A DNA stretch of 5,445 nt, from assembly GCA_964649095.1 (NCBI GenBank), contig CAZYPH010000139.1, positions 1 through 5,445 on the forward strand. Direction: 5' to 3'. Below are positions 1 through 4,663 of this stretch, in pieces. The notes beneath the pieces are model-generated. The model did not search any database. It was given only the letters and a program-made list of their open reading frames with translations, and had not been told where the DNA came from. A program made the translations under genes and the position numbers. Numbering within the stretch: the stretch's first letter is position 1; every line of letters starts with the position of its first letter. The DNA comes from CAZYPH01 sp964649095. Its GTDB lineage: Bacteria; Bdellovibrionota; UBA1018; UBA923.

Positions 1-1051
1 TTAGCTGTAGGTAATCCACAATTACTAGGTGTAAGCCGTGTTCTGCTTGAAGACGTCGACAGCGCGCCCGCATTTCAAGAACAGTAATGGCTGGAGTGTC
101 ATCAATAAAAATTTTAGATGCGCTAAGTTGTTGTGATGCCTTCGATAAATTCTTCCAATCAATCTCGCTCAATCGCCCTGTTTTAAGGCGAGAGGCGTCA
201 ATGCGTGCGACGCCCGATAAAAGCCGCATGCCCAATTCCTCGCGTGCCATCTCTAACGAAAAAATCGCAACGCTAGCCTGTGCCCGAAGGGCCGAACGCT
301 CTGCAATGTTCATTACAAATGAGGTTTTTCCCATGGCTGGTCGACCAGCTATAATCAGTAAATTGCCCGGGTGTAGGCCTGATGTTTTTTCATCCAGATC
401 GGTGAAACCGGTGGGTAGTCCGGTGACGCCCGTCTTTTGTTCACCAAGCGCATTTAGCGTAGCCATATTGGTCATGAGAATTTGACCAATGGGTAAAAAA
501 GTTTGTCGAAGTTTTGAATCCGTTACTTCGAAAATTAGTTTCTCTGCCTCATCTAAAAACTCTTCAACGTTTTCAACGCCCCCGTAGGCGTTCTCAGCGA
601 TCTGGCTAACTGCGCCGATCATGCGTCTTAAAGTCGCCTTTTCTTTTACAATTTTGGCGTAATGAACAACGTTCGCGCTGGAGTAACTATTGTCAAATAA
701 TCCGGTTAAAAAGGCGCTGCCTCCAACAAGTTCGTAGATTTCGCGATTCTTCAGAGCCGCGGTCAGGGTGATGAGATCAACCGGTTCTGACTTACTAATC
801 AATTCTTGAATAGTCTGAAATACTTTGCCGTGGGCTTCTTTATAAAAATCGGTTTGTTGTAACCCGACGTCGATAACTTTGTGAAAAGCGTTCGGATCAA
901 TCAGCAATGCCCCTAAGACCGAGCGCTCACCTTCAAGGCTGTGTGGTGGCACATGCTGTTCAATATCTTTACCAAACCCAGACTGAAACGAAGAGGGTCG
1001 GTTCGATTTAGGTTGGTATCGGTTACTGGTTGAAGTGTTAAAGTCTTCCAC
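1..1051 (-). CDS. dnaB: Replicative DNA helicase DnaB, C-terminus cut by window edge
   Basis: DnaB is the hexameric replicative helicase; it unwinds DNA 5'->3' at the fork with ATP and binds primase. The minus frame read from 1051 gives 350 residues and is still open at base 1; the family is usually about 450-470 aa, so roughly the last quarter is missing. The DnaB N-terminal domain starts near residue 34 with VPPHSLEGE. The RecA core starts near residue 208 (TGLPTGFTDLD), with Walker A GRPAMGKT at 236-243 and the FSLEM motif with its catalytic Glu at 267. The window ends within the Walker B motif, VIVDYLQL. I chose the GTG at 1049-1051: an in-frame TAA lies at 1070-1072, no ATG lies near the family N-terminus, and GAGG sits 5 nt upstream. 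The first 33 residues are Asn/Ser/Thr-rich and unconserved in flavour. No intein is seen at the Walker A site; the DYLQLM intein site is not visible. Confidence 0.97.
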   Translation of the reverse strand, partial: MEDFNTSTSNRYQPKSNRPSSFQSGFGKDIEQHVPPHSLEGERSVLGALLIDPNAFHKVIDVGLQQTDFYKEAHGKVFQTIQELISKSEPVDLITLTAALKNREIYELVGGSAFLTGLFDNSYSSANVVHYAKIVKEKATLRRMIGAVSQIAENAYGGVENVEEFLDEAEKLIFEVTDSKLRQTFLPIGQILMTNMATLNALGEQKTGVTGLPTGFTDLDEKTSGLHPGNLLIIAGRPAMGKTSFVMNIAERSALRAQASVAIFSLEMAREELGMRLLSGVARIDASRLKTGRLSEIDWKNLSKASQQLSASKIFIDDTPAITVLEMRARCRRLQAEHGLHLVIVDYLQL

Positions 1052-1071
1052 ACGCCCCTCATGGCCAGGTT

Positions 1072-1152
1072 AAAAAAAACTAGAGCCCAGCATAGTCGAA
1101 AAGATGAACTAGATCATTTCTTTTACGGACAACTAGCCAAGCTCTAGCTTTT
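1072..1152 (-). terminator. Long imperfect hairpin plus U8 between rplI and dnaB (probable leaky terminator)
   Basis: On the minus transcript, the arm at 1152-1141 (AAAAGCUAGAGC) pairs with 1086-1075 (GCUCUAGUUUUU): 12 pairs including one G-U. The 54-nt interior holds nested short helices: 1132-1135 with 1093-1096, 1120-1124 with 1099-1103, and 1114-1116 with 1105-1107. Eight U residues (1079-1072) follow the GC-containing part of the stem. On the plus strand the wobble becomes an A-C mismatch, which favours function in minus-strand RNA. Only 20 nt separate the U-tract from the dnaB GTG, too little for another promoter, so dnaB expression would depend on read-through or on a promoter inside or upstream of the element. 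The loop is longer than in a textbook terminator, so this could instead be a processing or attenuation structure. Confidence 0.5.
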
Positions 1153-1183
1153 GTCGAGGTCTAAGTAGTTTAGCGACGGAGTT

Positions 1184-1630
1184 TTACTTCTCGGCAACCA
1201 CCCAAACTTTAACATTGGCACTGATTTCAGCTGTCAGTTTAATTGATACCGTATGTACGCCCAGCGTTTTGATGGCTTCGTCTAGTTGAATCATACGGCG
1301 ATCTACTTTGTGGCCTGCTTTCGCCAAGGCATCAGCGATCTCAACGTTAGTAACTGAGCCAAATAGCTTCTCGTTCTCGCCGACTTTTTTTGCAATCGTG
1401 CATGAAAAAGACTCGATTTTTTTTGCCAATTCTTTGGCCGCTTTCGCTTCTTTTGCGCGCTTGCGGTTGAGGGCGTGCTGATGGTGTGCGATAGCCGCCA
1501 TGTTGTCTTCATCGGCCAAAACCACTAGGTTGCGTGGCAACAAAAAGTTTCTGGCATACCCATCGGAAACTTTCACGATGTCACCAATGCGGCCTAAATT
1601 GTCTACGTTCTCTTTTAAAATAACTTTCAT
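1184..1630 (-). CDS. rplI: 50S ribosomal protein bL9
   Basis: bL9 binds domain V of 23S rRNA near the L1 stalk and reaches across to neighbouring ribosomes, helping keep the reading frame. The 148-aa product matches the usual length (about 147-150). The N-terminal RNA-binding domain, residues 1-40, carries MKVIL, the glycine-rich turn around 13-16 and GYARNFLLP at 24-32. A Lys/Ala-rich connecting helix covers about 55-72. The C-terminal domain has KLFGSV at 88-93 and ends VWVVAEK. After NFLLP it has RNL, where E. coli has QGK; the variant looks like other deltaproteobacterial L9 sequences. The ATG at 1630 is preceded by CAGGAG with a 10-nt spacer. This Shine-Dalgarno is made of the last two codons of the DUF2232 gene, only 7 nt separate the genes, and translation of the two is probably coupled. 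Confidence 0.98.
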   Translation of the reverse strand: MKVILKENVDNLGRIGDIVKVSDGYARNFLLPRNLVVLADEDNMAAIAHHQHALNRKRAKEAKAAKELAKKIESFSCTIAKKVGENEKLFGSVTNVEIADALAKAGHKVDRRMIQLDEAIKTLGVHTVSIKLTAEISANVKVWVVAEK

Positions 1631-1637
1631 TTTATAT

Positions 1638-2669
1638 TTACTCCTGAATTACAAATTTTTTTCTAAAACCAATCCACAGATCAAAAAAACCAAGGCTCAG
1701 TAATAACGGCAAAAGTACCAATACGCTCATGACGTATCCAAAGGCCCGGATGGGGCCTTTGATGCGCCATCGATCAAAAAAGAATGTTACGATTGCCAAT
1801 CCTTGCAGTGCATAAATGGACATCAAAACTTTTAATGCATTTAAACCAATAACGCCCAGTTTTGGCACCTCTAGAATCATGAGAGCTGCCGCTAGTAATG
1901 TCGGCCAGACCATGTGTTCCGGAGCATGCCAGTTCCTAAAGGCTCGTCGCGGTAGTTGTAGATGCTGTCTAATCTGACCAAAATTAAGACGCAGAATCAG
2001 TAGCAAGTTGCTCACGACCAAAATCAACGTTCCGATTAAAAACGTGCTCGGTAGTTCTGCCATGATATTTTTTCGCGTCGTTTCTGGGTCAATTAAAAGC
2101 TTCTCTAGATCTTGATTCGAGATCTTCTGTTGTCCATAGCGTTTTGCATTTTGCTCCACCTGGTTCACAGTTTCTCGTACCAACTCACCAACATAAGCAT
2201 CGAGCTTTTTGATAGGGTTCTGTCCAATTTGCCATGAATAGCCTACTAAAAGGCCAAACACGGCAACTAGTATCAAACCCACAGTAATCGCAGCTGTTAC
2301 TTCTGGGCTGCGTTTTGCGCGCAAACACTCGGCAATCGATAGCCCCACAACCACGCCTGAAACCAAAAAGATGGCGCCAGTCTCACGCGACGATAAAGCC
2401 ATTACCAATGCGGTATTACTAAGTGCCGCAGCTATTCCGAACCAACGTCCCCGCGTTAGCGAGATAAAGGCAATCGGGAGAGCTGCAATTGTCGAAAACA
2501 CTAGGCTCAGATGCAACGAGGCACCCAAAACAAACGGCAGCGCCAGTGCTAGTAGATAAATCATCTTGGAAGGTGTTTTACCTGCGCACGCGCTCAAACG
2601 ATCGTTCGATGGCTCCTCTAAGCTTAGAGGAACTTGTTTTGGTAACTGATTTTGATCGGTTTGCGCCAT
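1638..2669 (-). CDS. DUF2232 (YybS-like) integral membrane protein
   Basis: This 343-aa polytopic inner-membrane protein has no established biochemical role. A polar N-terminus (1-35) is followed by about four or five membrane segments within residues 37-146, a charged, probably extracytoplasmic or cytoplasmic helical loop at about 150-205, and then about three or four more (near 208-226, 253-268, 277-299 and 309-328). The C-terminal signature LGFFDLWIGFRK (327-338) and the position between rpsR and rplI point to the DUF2232 family, which includes B. subtilis YybS, encoded in the same ribosomal/replication neighbourhood. I prefer the ATG at 2669: AGG lies 6 nt upstream and the gap to rpsR is 15 nt. 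The alternative Met36, just before the first membrane segment, has no ribosome-binding site. Family assignment is from motif and context; a generic multi-helix membrane protein is the alternative. Confidence 0.82.
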   Translation of the reverse strand: MAQTDQNQLPKQVPLSLEEPSNDRLSACAGKTPSKMIYLLALALPFVLGASLHLSLVFSTIAALPIAFISLTRGRWFGIAAALSNTALVMALSSRETGAIFLVSGVVVGLSIAECLRAKRSPEVTAAITVGLILVAVFGLLVGYSWQIGQNPIKKLDAYVGELVRETVNQVEQNAKRYGQQKISNQDLEKLLIDPETTRKNIMAELPSTFLIGTLILVVSNLLLILRLNFGQIRQHLQLPRRAFRNWHAPEHMVWPTLLAAALMILEVPKLGVIGLNALKVLMSIYALQGLAIVTFFFDRWRIKGPIRAFGYVMSVLVLLPLLLSLGFFDLWIGFRKKFVIQE

Positions 2670-2684
2670 TGATTGCCTAATTTA

Positions 2685-3014
2685 TTATCGGCCCGAAAAA
2701 TAGTTTTCTTGCGCGCTTGAACTTACAAAGCCTATTAGGGCTAGATTTCGAGCCCGTTTCAAAGCCATAGTAGTTTTACGCTGGTGCGAGGCGCAATTTC
2801 CTGTAATGCGTCGTGGAATGATTTTTCCATTGTCCATTATGAACGACTGCATCAAGCGAACATCTTTGTAATCCAAGACAACGTCTTGATCTGTGCAAAA
2901 TCGGCATACTTTCTTGCGGTGGAACGAGCGGCGGCCAGATTTGCCATCTTCATCGCGATCGTTGTTGTAGCGGTCCTGATCTTTGCTGTCTCTATTGTAC
3001 TCTCTGTTTTCCAT
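2685..3014 (-). CDS. rpsR: 30S ribosomal protein bS18, zinc-binding (C+) type, with charged N-terminal extension
   Basis: bS18 pairs with bS6 on the 30S platform, binding 16S rRNA helices 22/23. The 109-aa protein exceeds the usual 75-90 aa because residues 1-30 form a hydrophilic Asn/Arg/Asp-rich extension. The core at about 34-99 has RKKVCRFC, LDYKDV (47-52), GKIIPRRITG (63-72), NCASHQR (73-79) and a C-terminal ALKRARNLALIGF helix. Cys37, Cys40, Cys74 and His77 reproduce the CxxC...CxxH set of zinc-binding S18 variants; E. coli and B. subtilis S18 lack the full set. The ATG at 3014 follows AGAGG by 8 nt. The gene lies 34 nt after rpsF with no ssb between, and ends in tandem stops (TAATAA), 15 nt before the DUF2232 gene. 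Confidence 0.97.
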   Translation of the reverse strand: MENREYNRDSKDQDRYNNDRDEDGKSGRRSFHRKKVCRFCTDQDVVLDYKDVRLMQSFIMDNGKIIPRRITGNCASHQRKTTMALKRARNLALIGFVSSSAQENYFSGR

Positions 3015-3048
3015 GTGTTTAGCCTCTTAAAAATTAAAGGTGGTAGAT

Positions 3049-3579
3049 TTACTCTGCGCGCGTTTCATTACGATCGTTGCGCTCGTTACGGTCTGACCGG
3101 TAGTCTTGTCGGTATTCACCACGGTCGCCACGGTCATAGCGGCGTTCATATCCACCACGATCAAACGAACGTTCTTCGCGCTCTTCAGGGAAGCCGTTAG
3201 CATTTACGGTAGGCTTGCGTTCTGTTGCTGCATTGAAATCTTTTTCCAAGCGAATGGTAAGAAAACGCATAACGTTTTCAGTAAGGCGTAGATTACGCTC
3301 TAACTCCGCTACAAGGGCATTATTGCCGGTGTAGGCCATGTAAACGTAATAGCCTTTTGATTCTTTTTCGATTGGGTAAGCCATTTTTCGACGGCCCCAT
3401 GTTTCAACCGTTAAAGTTTCACCGTTGTGTGCGGTGATAATCGATTTCAATTTTTCTAGTAAAGTCTTTGAAACATCTTCTGCACCGTCTGGGCGGAAAA
3501 TGAGAGTAGTTTCATAAGCACCTTTGGTGGCTGCGGGAGCGCTGATTTGATCAAGCGCACTTGGCTGTTTTGAAGCCAT
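3049..3579 (-). CDS. rpsF: 30S ribosomal protein bS6 with long charged C-terminal tail
   Basis: bS6 is a ferredoxin-fold protein of the 30S platform that heterodimerises with bS18. The fold spans about residues 21-115: YETTLIFRPD (22-31), a helix at 34-50, WGRRKMAYPI (61-70), GYYVYM (76-81) and LRLTENVMRFLTIR (97-110). The 176-aa product is longer than the usual 95-135 aa. It has an extra 20 residues at the front (ASKQPSALDQ and on) and a tail from about 130 to 176 that is low-complexity, with 13 Arg, 15 Asp/Glu and four Tyr in 46 residues. The start is secure: no other Met precedes the fold, and AAAGGAG sits 8 nt upstream of the ATG at 3579. It is the first gene of the ribosomal operon, with its own promoter and a structured leader. 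Confidence 0.97.
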   Translation of the reverse strand: MASKQPSALDQISAPAATKGAYETTLIFRPDGAEDVSKTLLEKLKSIITAHNGETLTVETWGRRKMAYPIEKESKGYYVYMAYTGNNALVAELERNLRLTENVMRFLTIRLEKDFNAATERKPTVNANGFPEEREERSFDRGGYERRYDRGDRGEYRQDYRSDRNERNDRNETRAE

Positions 3580-3593
3580 AATTAGAACTCCTT

Positions 3594-3644
3594 TCGGTTC
3601 AATAATAGGAGAAATTCCTATTAATAGAGCCCCATCTATGCCGA
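3594..3644 (-). promoter_or_regulatory. Three-way-junction rpsF leader, candidate S6:S18 feedback element
   Basis: In the minus-strand RNA, UCGG (3644-3641) can close with CCGA (3597-3594). It encloses two back-to-back hairpins: AUAGA-UGGGGC-UCUAU (3639-3624) and UAAUAGGA-AUUUC-UCCUAUUA (3623-3603). The hairpins are directly adjacent and could stack. The closing strand touches the AAGGAG Shine-Dalgarno at 3593-3588, so the fold could control ribosome access. S6:S18 complexes are known to bind rpsF leaders in many bacteria. Whether this one matches that published motif I cannot verify; the UGGGGC loop and the ACCG next to the Shine-Dalgarno are the natural parts to compare. The 8-bp hairpin is solid by inspection; the 4-bp closing helix is the weak part. 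Confidence 0.5.
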
Positions 3645-3658
3645 TTGCGTAGTTTTAA

Positions 3659-3723
3659 AAACCAAGTCTTTAAACCATCTAAAGGTAAAACCAATGTAGT
3701 TTTATAGAGTTAGTTAAAAACCA
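3659..3723. repeat. Four AAACCA (TGGTTT) hexamers across the rpsF promoter and leader
   Basis: Exact copies begin at 3659, 3672, 3688 and 3718, giving spacings of 13, 16 and 30 bp. They flank the proposed -10 and lie in the early transcribed leader. The region is A/T-rich, which makes chance recurrence likelier. They might be regulator sites or simply low-complexity sequence; no protein can be assigned. Confidence 0.3.
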
Positions 3724-3728
3724 GACAA
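3701..3728 (-). promoter_or_regulatory. Probable sigma70-type promoter of the rpsF operon
   Basis: On the minus strand a -35 TTGTCT (3728-3723) and a -10 TATAAA (3706-3701) are separated by 16 bp, matching the consensus at 4/6 and 5/6 positions. The predicted start near 3694 gives a leader of about 115 nt containing the junction at 3594-3644. It lies downstream of the terminator of the preceding gene, where a new promoter is expected. Another TATAAA at 3756-3751 has no good -35 partner. Confidence 0.5.
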
Positions 3729-3793
3729 TCACAATAATGACGGAGCAAGGTTTATAAAGCTCTGGATGGATAACATATCTGAATAGATGGGTC

Positions 3794-3860
3794 AAAATCA
3801 AAAGACCCAAATGATGAGGGCGTTTGAGAATGGAGGGGACAAACTCATCACTTGGGTCTT
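3794..3860 (-). terminator. Intrinsic terminator of the HTH gene
   Basis: On the minus transcript, the arm at 3860-3844 (AAGACCCAAGUGAUGAG) pairs with 3818-3802 (CUCAUCAUUUGGGUCUU) over 17 pairs including one G-U. The loop is 25 nt and has an inner UUUG/CAAA pairing. The stem runs into UUUUGAUUUU at 3803-3794. The plus strand has neither the T-run nor the wobble (A-C there), so the terminator works for minus-strand transcription. It separates the HTH gene from the rpsF promoter. Confidence 0.8.
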
Positions 3861-3865
3861 GGTAG

Positions 3866-3903
3866 CGAGACCAGCTCTTACGTTTGATAAAGGGCTGGTC
3901 TCG
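3866..3903 (-). other. Perfect 10-bp stem-loop upstream of the terminator
   Basis: CGAGACCAGC (3903-3894 on the minus strand) pairs exactly with GCUGGUCUCG (3875-3866) around an 18-nt loop. It begins 28 nt after the HTH stop codon and is not followed by a U-run, so it is not a terminator on its own. It lies 5 nt before the terminator hairpin. It may protect the mRNA 3' end or form part of a structured 3' untranslated RNA. Confidence 0.6.
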
Positions 3904-3931
3904 TAGCTTGAATTAGGCAAATTACGAGAGT

Positions 3932-4468
3932 TTAATGATTTGCTGATTTTGTTGTAGCTACAGACGCTTTCGCCGATTTTTTTACAACTTTAGCCGTTTT
4001 CGAAGAGGTTTTTTTCGCAGCGTTTTTGGGTTTAGGTTTTTTTACTTTACTACCTTTGCTTCCATCGATTCCCAAGTCTTTGATTAGTCCCTGCAGACCT
4101 TTCGTAATGACCGCTTGTTTCTTATTAAAAGGTGCTTTTCTCACGTCATCAATTAATTCGGATACATCGGCATTGATGACTTTAGAGGCCGCCTTAGCTC
4201 GTTTGCGCACGTGTGTAACGGCTTCTTCTACTCGGGCTTCTACTTTAGCTCTTGCTGCGCGTACATCACGCATCGTTTCTTTTACTGTTCGGCGCATGGC
4301 TTTTTTAGCTTCGTCGAGCACCCATTCATCAATGAGTTCTTTTGGAAAGCGTAATAACTTACCTAGCTTAATTACAGGTAGTTCGCCGCGACGCGCCTTC
4401 TTGTAAATCGTATCTGGCTTGATTTTTAAATATTTTGCGAGTTCTTCAACCGTTAAAAGAATGTTCAT
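3932..4468 (-). CDS. Excisionase/BldC-like HTH DNA-binding protein with histone-H1-like lysine tail
   Basis: This 178-aa cytoplasmic protein has three visible parts. Residues 3-51 form a MerR/excisionase-type winged helix-turn-helix (HTH_17-like): LTVEELAKYLKIKPDTIYKK, then the RRGELPVIKLGKLLRF wing and a closing KELIDEWV helix. Residues 52-136 are a highly charged region that should be helical, rich in Arg/Ala/Val heptad-like spacing. Residues 137-178 are a basic tail with 14 Lys, no acidic residue and Ala/Ser/Thr/Pro filler, resembling histone-H1-like bacterial proteins. Family members with only the first part bind specific sites; the tail would add non-specific DNA binding. GGAGG lies 6 nt before the ATG at 4468. 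The gene appears to be monocistronic, with its own promoter and terminator, and a 10-bp repeat array upstream may be its own binding site. I cannot name it; a regulator or a nucleoid-associated protein is an inference. Confidence 0.88.
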   Translation of the reverse strand: MNILLTVEELAKYLKIKPDTIYKKARRGELPVIKLGKLLRFPKELIDEWVLDEAKKAMRRTVKETMRDVRAARAKVEARVEEAVTHVRKRAKAASKVINADVSELIDDVRKAPFNKKQAVITKGLQGLIKDLGIDGSKGSKVKKPKPKNAAKKTSSKTAKVVKKSAKASVATTKSANH

Positions 4469-4486
4469 AAGCAGCCTCCGGATATT

Positions 4487-4540
4487 AAAAAACTTAGGGA
4501 CTAAATGGGAGCGATTACTGTGGTTGCGGTAACTCGCGCC
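4487..4540 (-). other. Two hairpins and a U6 run in the HTH gene leader
   Basis: On the minus RNA, 4540-4529 pairs imperfectly with 4518-4508: GCGA-UUAC against GUAA-UCGC with one bulged G, and a 10-nt loop. Immediately after it, AUUUAG (4506-4501) pairs with CUAAGU (4497-4492), followed by U6. The second stem is short and A/U-rich, so termination would be weak. The structures sit between the proposed transcription start and the GGAGG ribosome-binding site. An attenuator is possible but poorly supported. Confidence 0.25.
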
Positions 4541-4552
4541 TCTCGAGATCTA

Positions 4553-4581
4553 AGTTTAGTTTCTTTACTAATGGCGGTCAA
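4553..4581 (-). promoter_or_regulatory. Probable sigma70-type promoter of the HTH gene
   Basis: On the minus strand TTGACC (4581-4576; 5/6 to consensus) and TAAACT (4558-4553; 4/6) are spaced by 17 bp. The start would fall near 4546, giving a leader of roughly 78 nt. Only 8 bp separate the -35 from the repeat array at 4590-4649, which therefore occupies the upstream activator/UP position. Confidence 0.6.
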
Positions 4582-4589
4582 GAAATTGA

Positions 4590-4649
4590 TTAGTATTCGT
4601 TAGTATGGTTTAGGATGAATTAGGATTGAGTAGGATTAATTGGCATCGA
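4590..4649. repeat. Six head-to-tail 10-bp direct repeats (consensus TTAGKAT+3)
   Basis: On the plus strand, units start at 4590, 4600, 4610, 4620, 4630 and 4640 with no insertion or deletion. The seven-base cores are TTAGTAT (twice), TTAGGAT (twice), GTAGGAT and the diverged TTGGCAT; the last three bases of each unit vary. Ten bp is close to one helical turn, so all cores face the same side of the DNA. The array is between the tatC stop and the HTH gene promoter. As minus-strand RNA it has 17 C and 3 G in 60 nt and no hairpin, so a Rho-loading role is an alternative to a protein-binding array. Confidence 0.85.
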
Positions 4650-4663
4650 CGATTTGATGGAAT

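Noticed and set aside
87..485. Open plus-strand frame of 132 codons
   Set aside because: It lies wholly antisense to the well-conserved DnaB frame (Walker A region) and its product looks like an antisense translation with no recognisable domain.
1080..1147. Promoter for dnaB within the rplI-dnaB gap
   Set aside because: TATGCT at about 1093 is a passable -10, but no -35 resembling TTGACA lies 16-18 bp upstream of it.
2784..3200. Open plus-strand frame of 138 codons across rpsR and rpsF
   Set aside because: It is antisense to two ribosomal protein genes and spans their gap; the His/Val-rich translation is a composition artefact of the Arg/Asp repeats on the other strand.
3792..3905. Insertion-sequence ends or a transposon remnant
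   Set aside because: The inverted repeats are local hairpins with small loops, and one runs into a U-tract. There is no transposase or flanking target duplication.
4026..4406. Open plus-strand frame of 126 codons
   Set aside because: It is antisense to the HTH gene; the Leu/Ser/Arg-rich product is what the complement of the Lys/Ala-rich coding strand gives. No ribosome-binding site stands out.
3932..4468. Prophage or integrative-element excisionase
   Set aside because: No integrase, attachment site or phage gene is present, and the long charged and lysine-rich extension is unlike small phage Xis proteins. Flanking genes are core chromosome.
4590..4649. CRISPR array
   Set aside because: The repeat unit is only 10 bp including 3 variable bases, without true spacers or cas genes. 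It is a tandem direct repeat.
4590..4649. Iteron-type replication origin
   Set aside because: The units are shorter than typical iterons, there is no Rep gene or DnaA box cluster, and the HTH protein lacks replication-initiator domains. dnaB nearby is part of the ribosomal operon.
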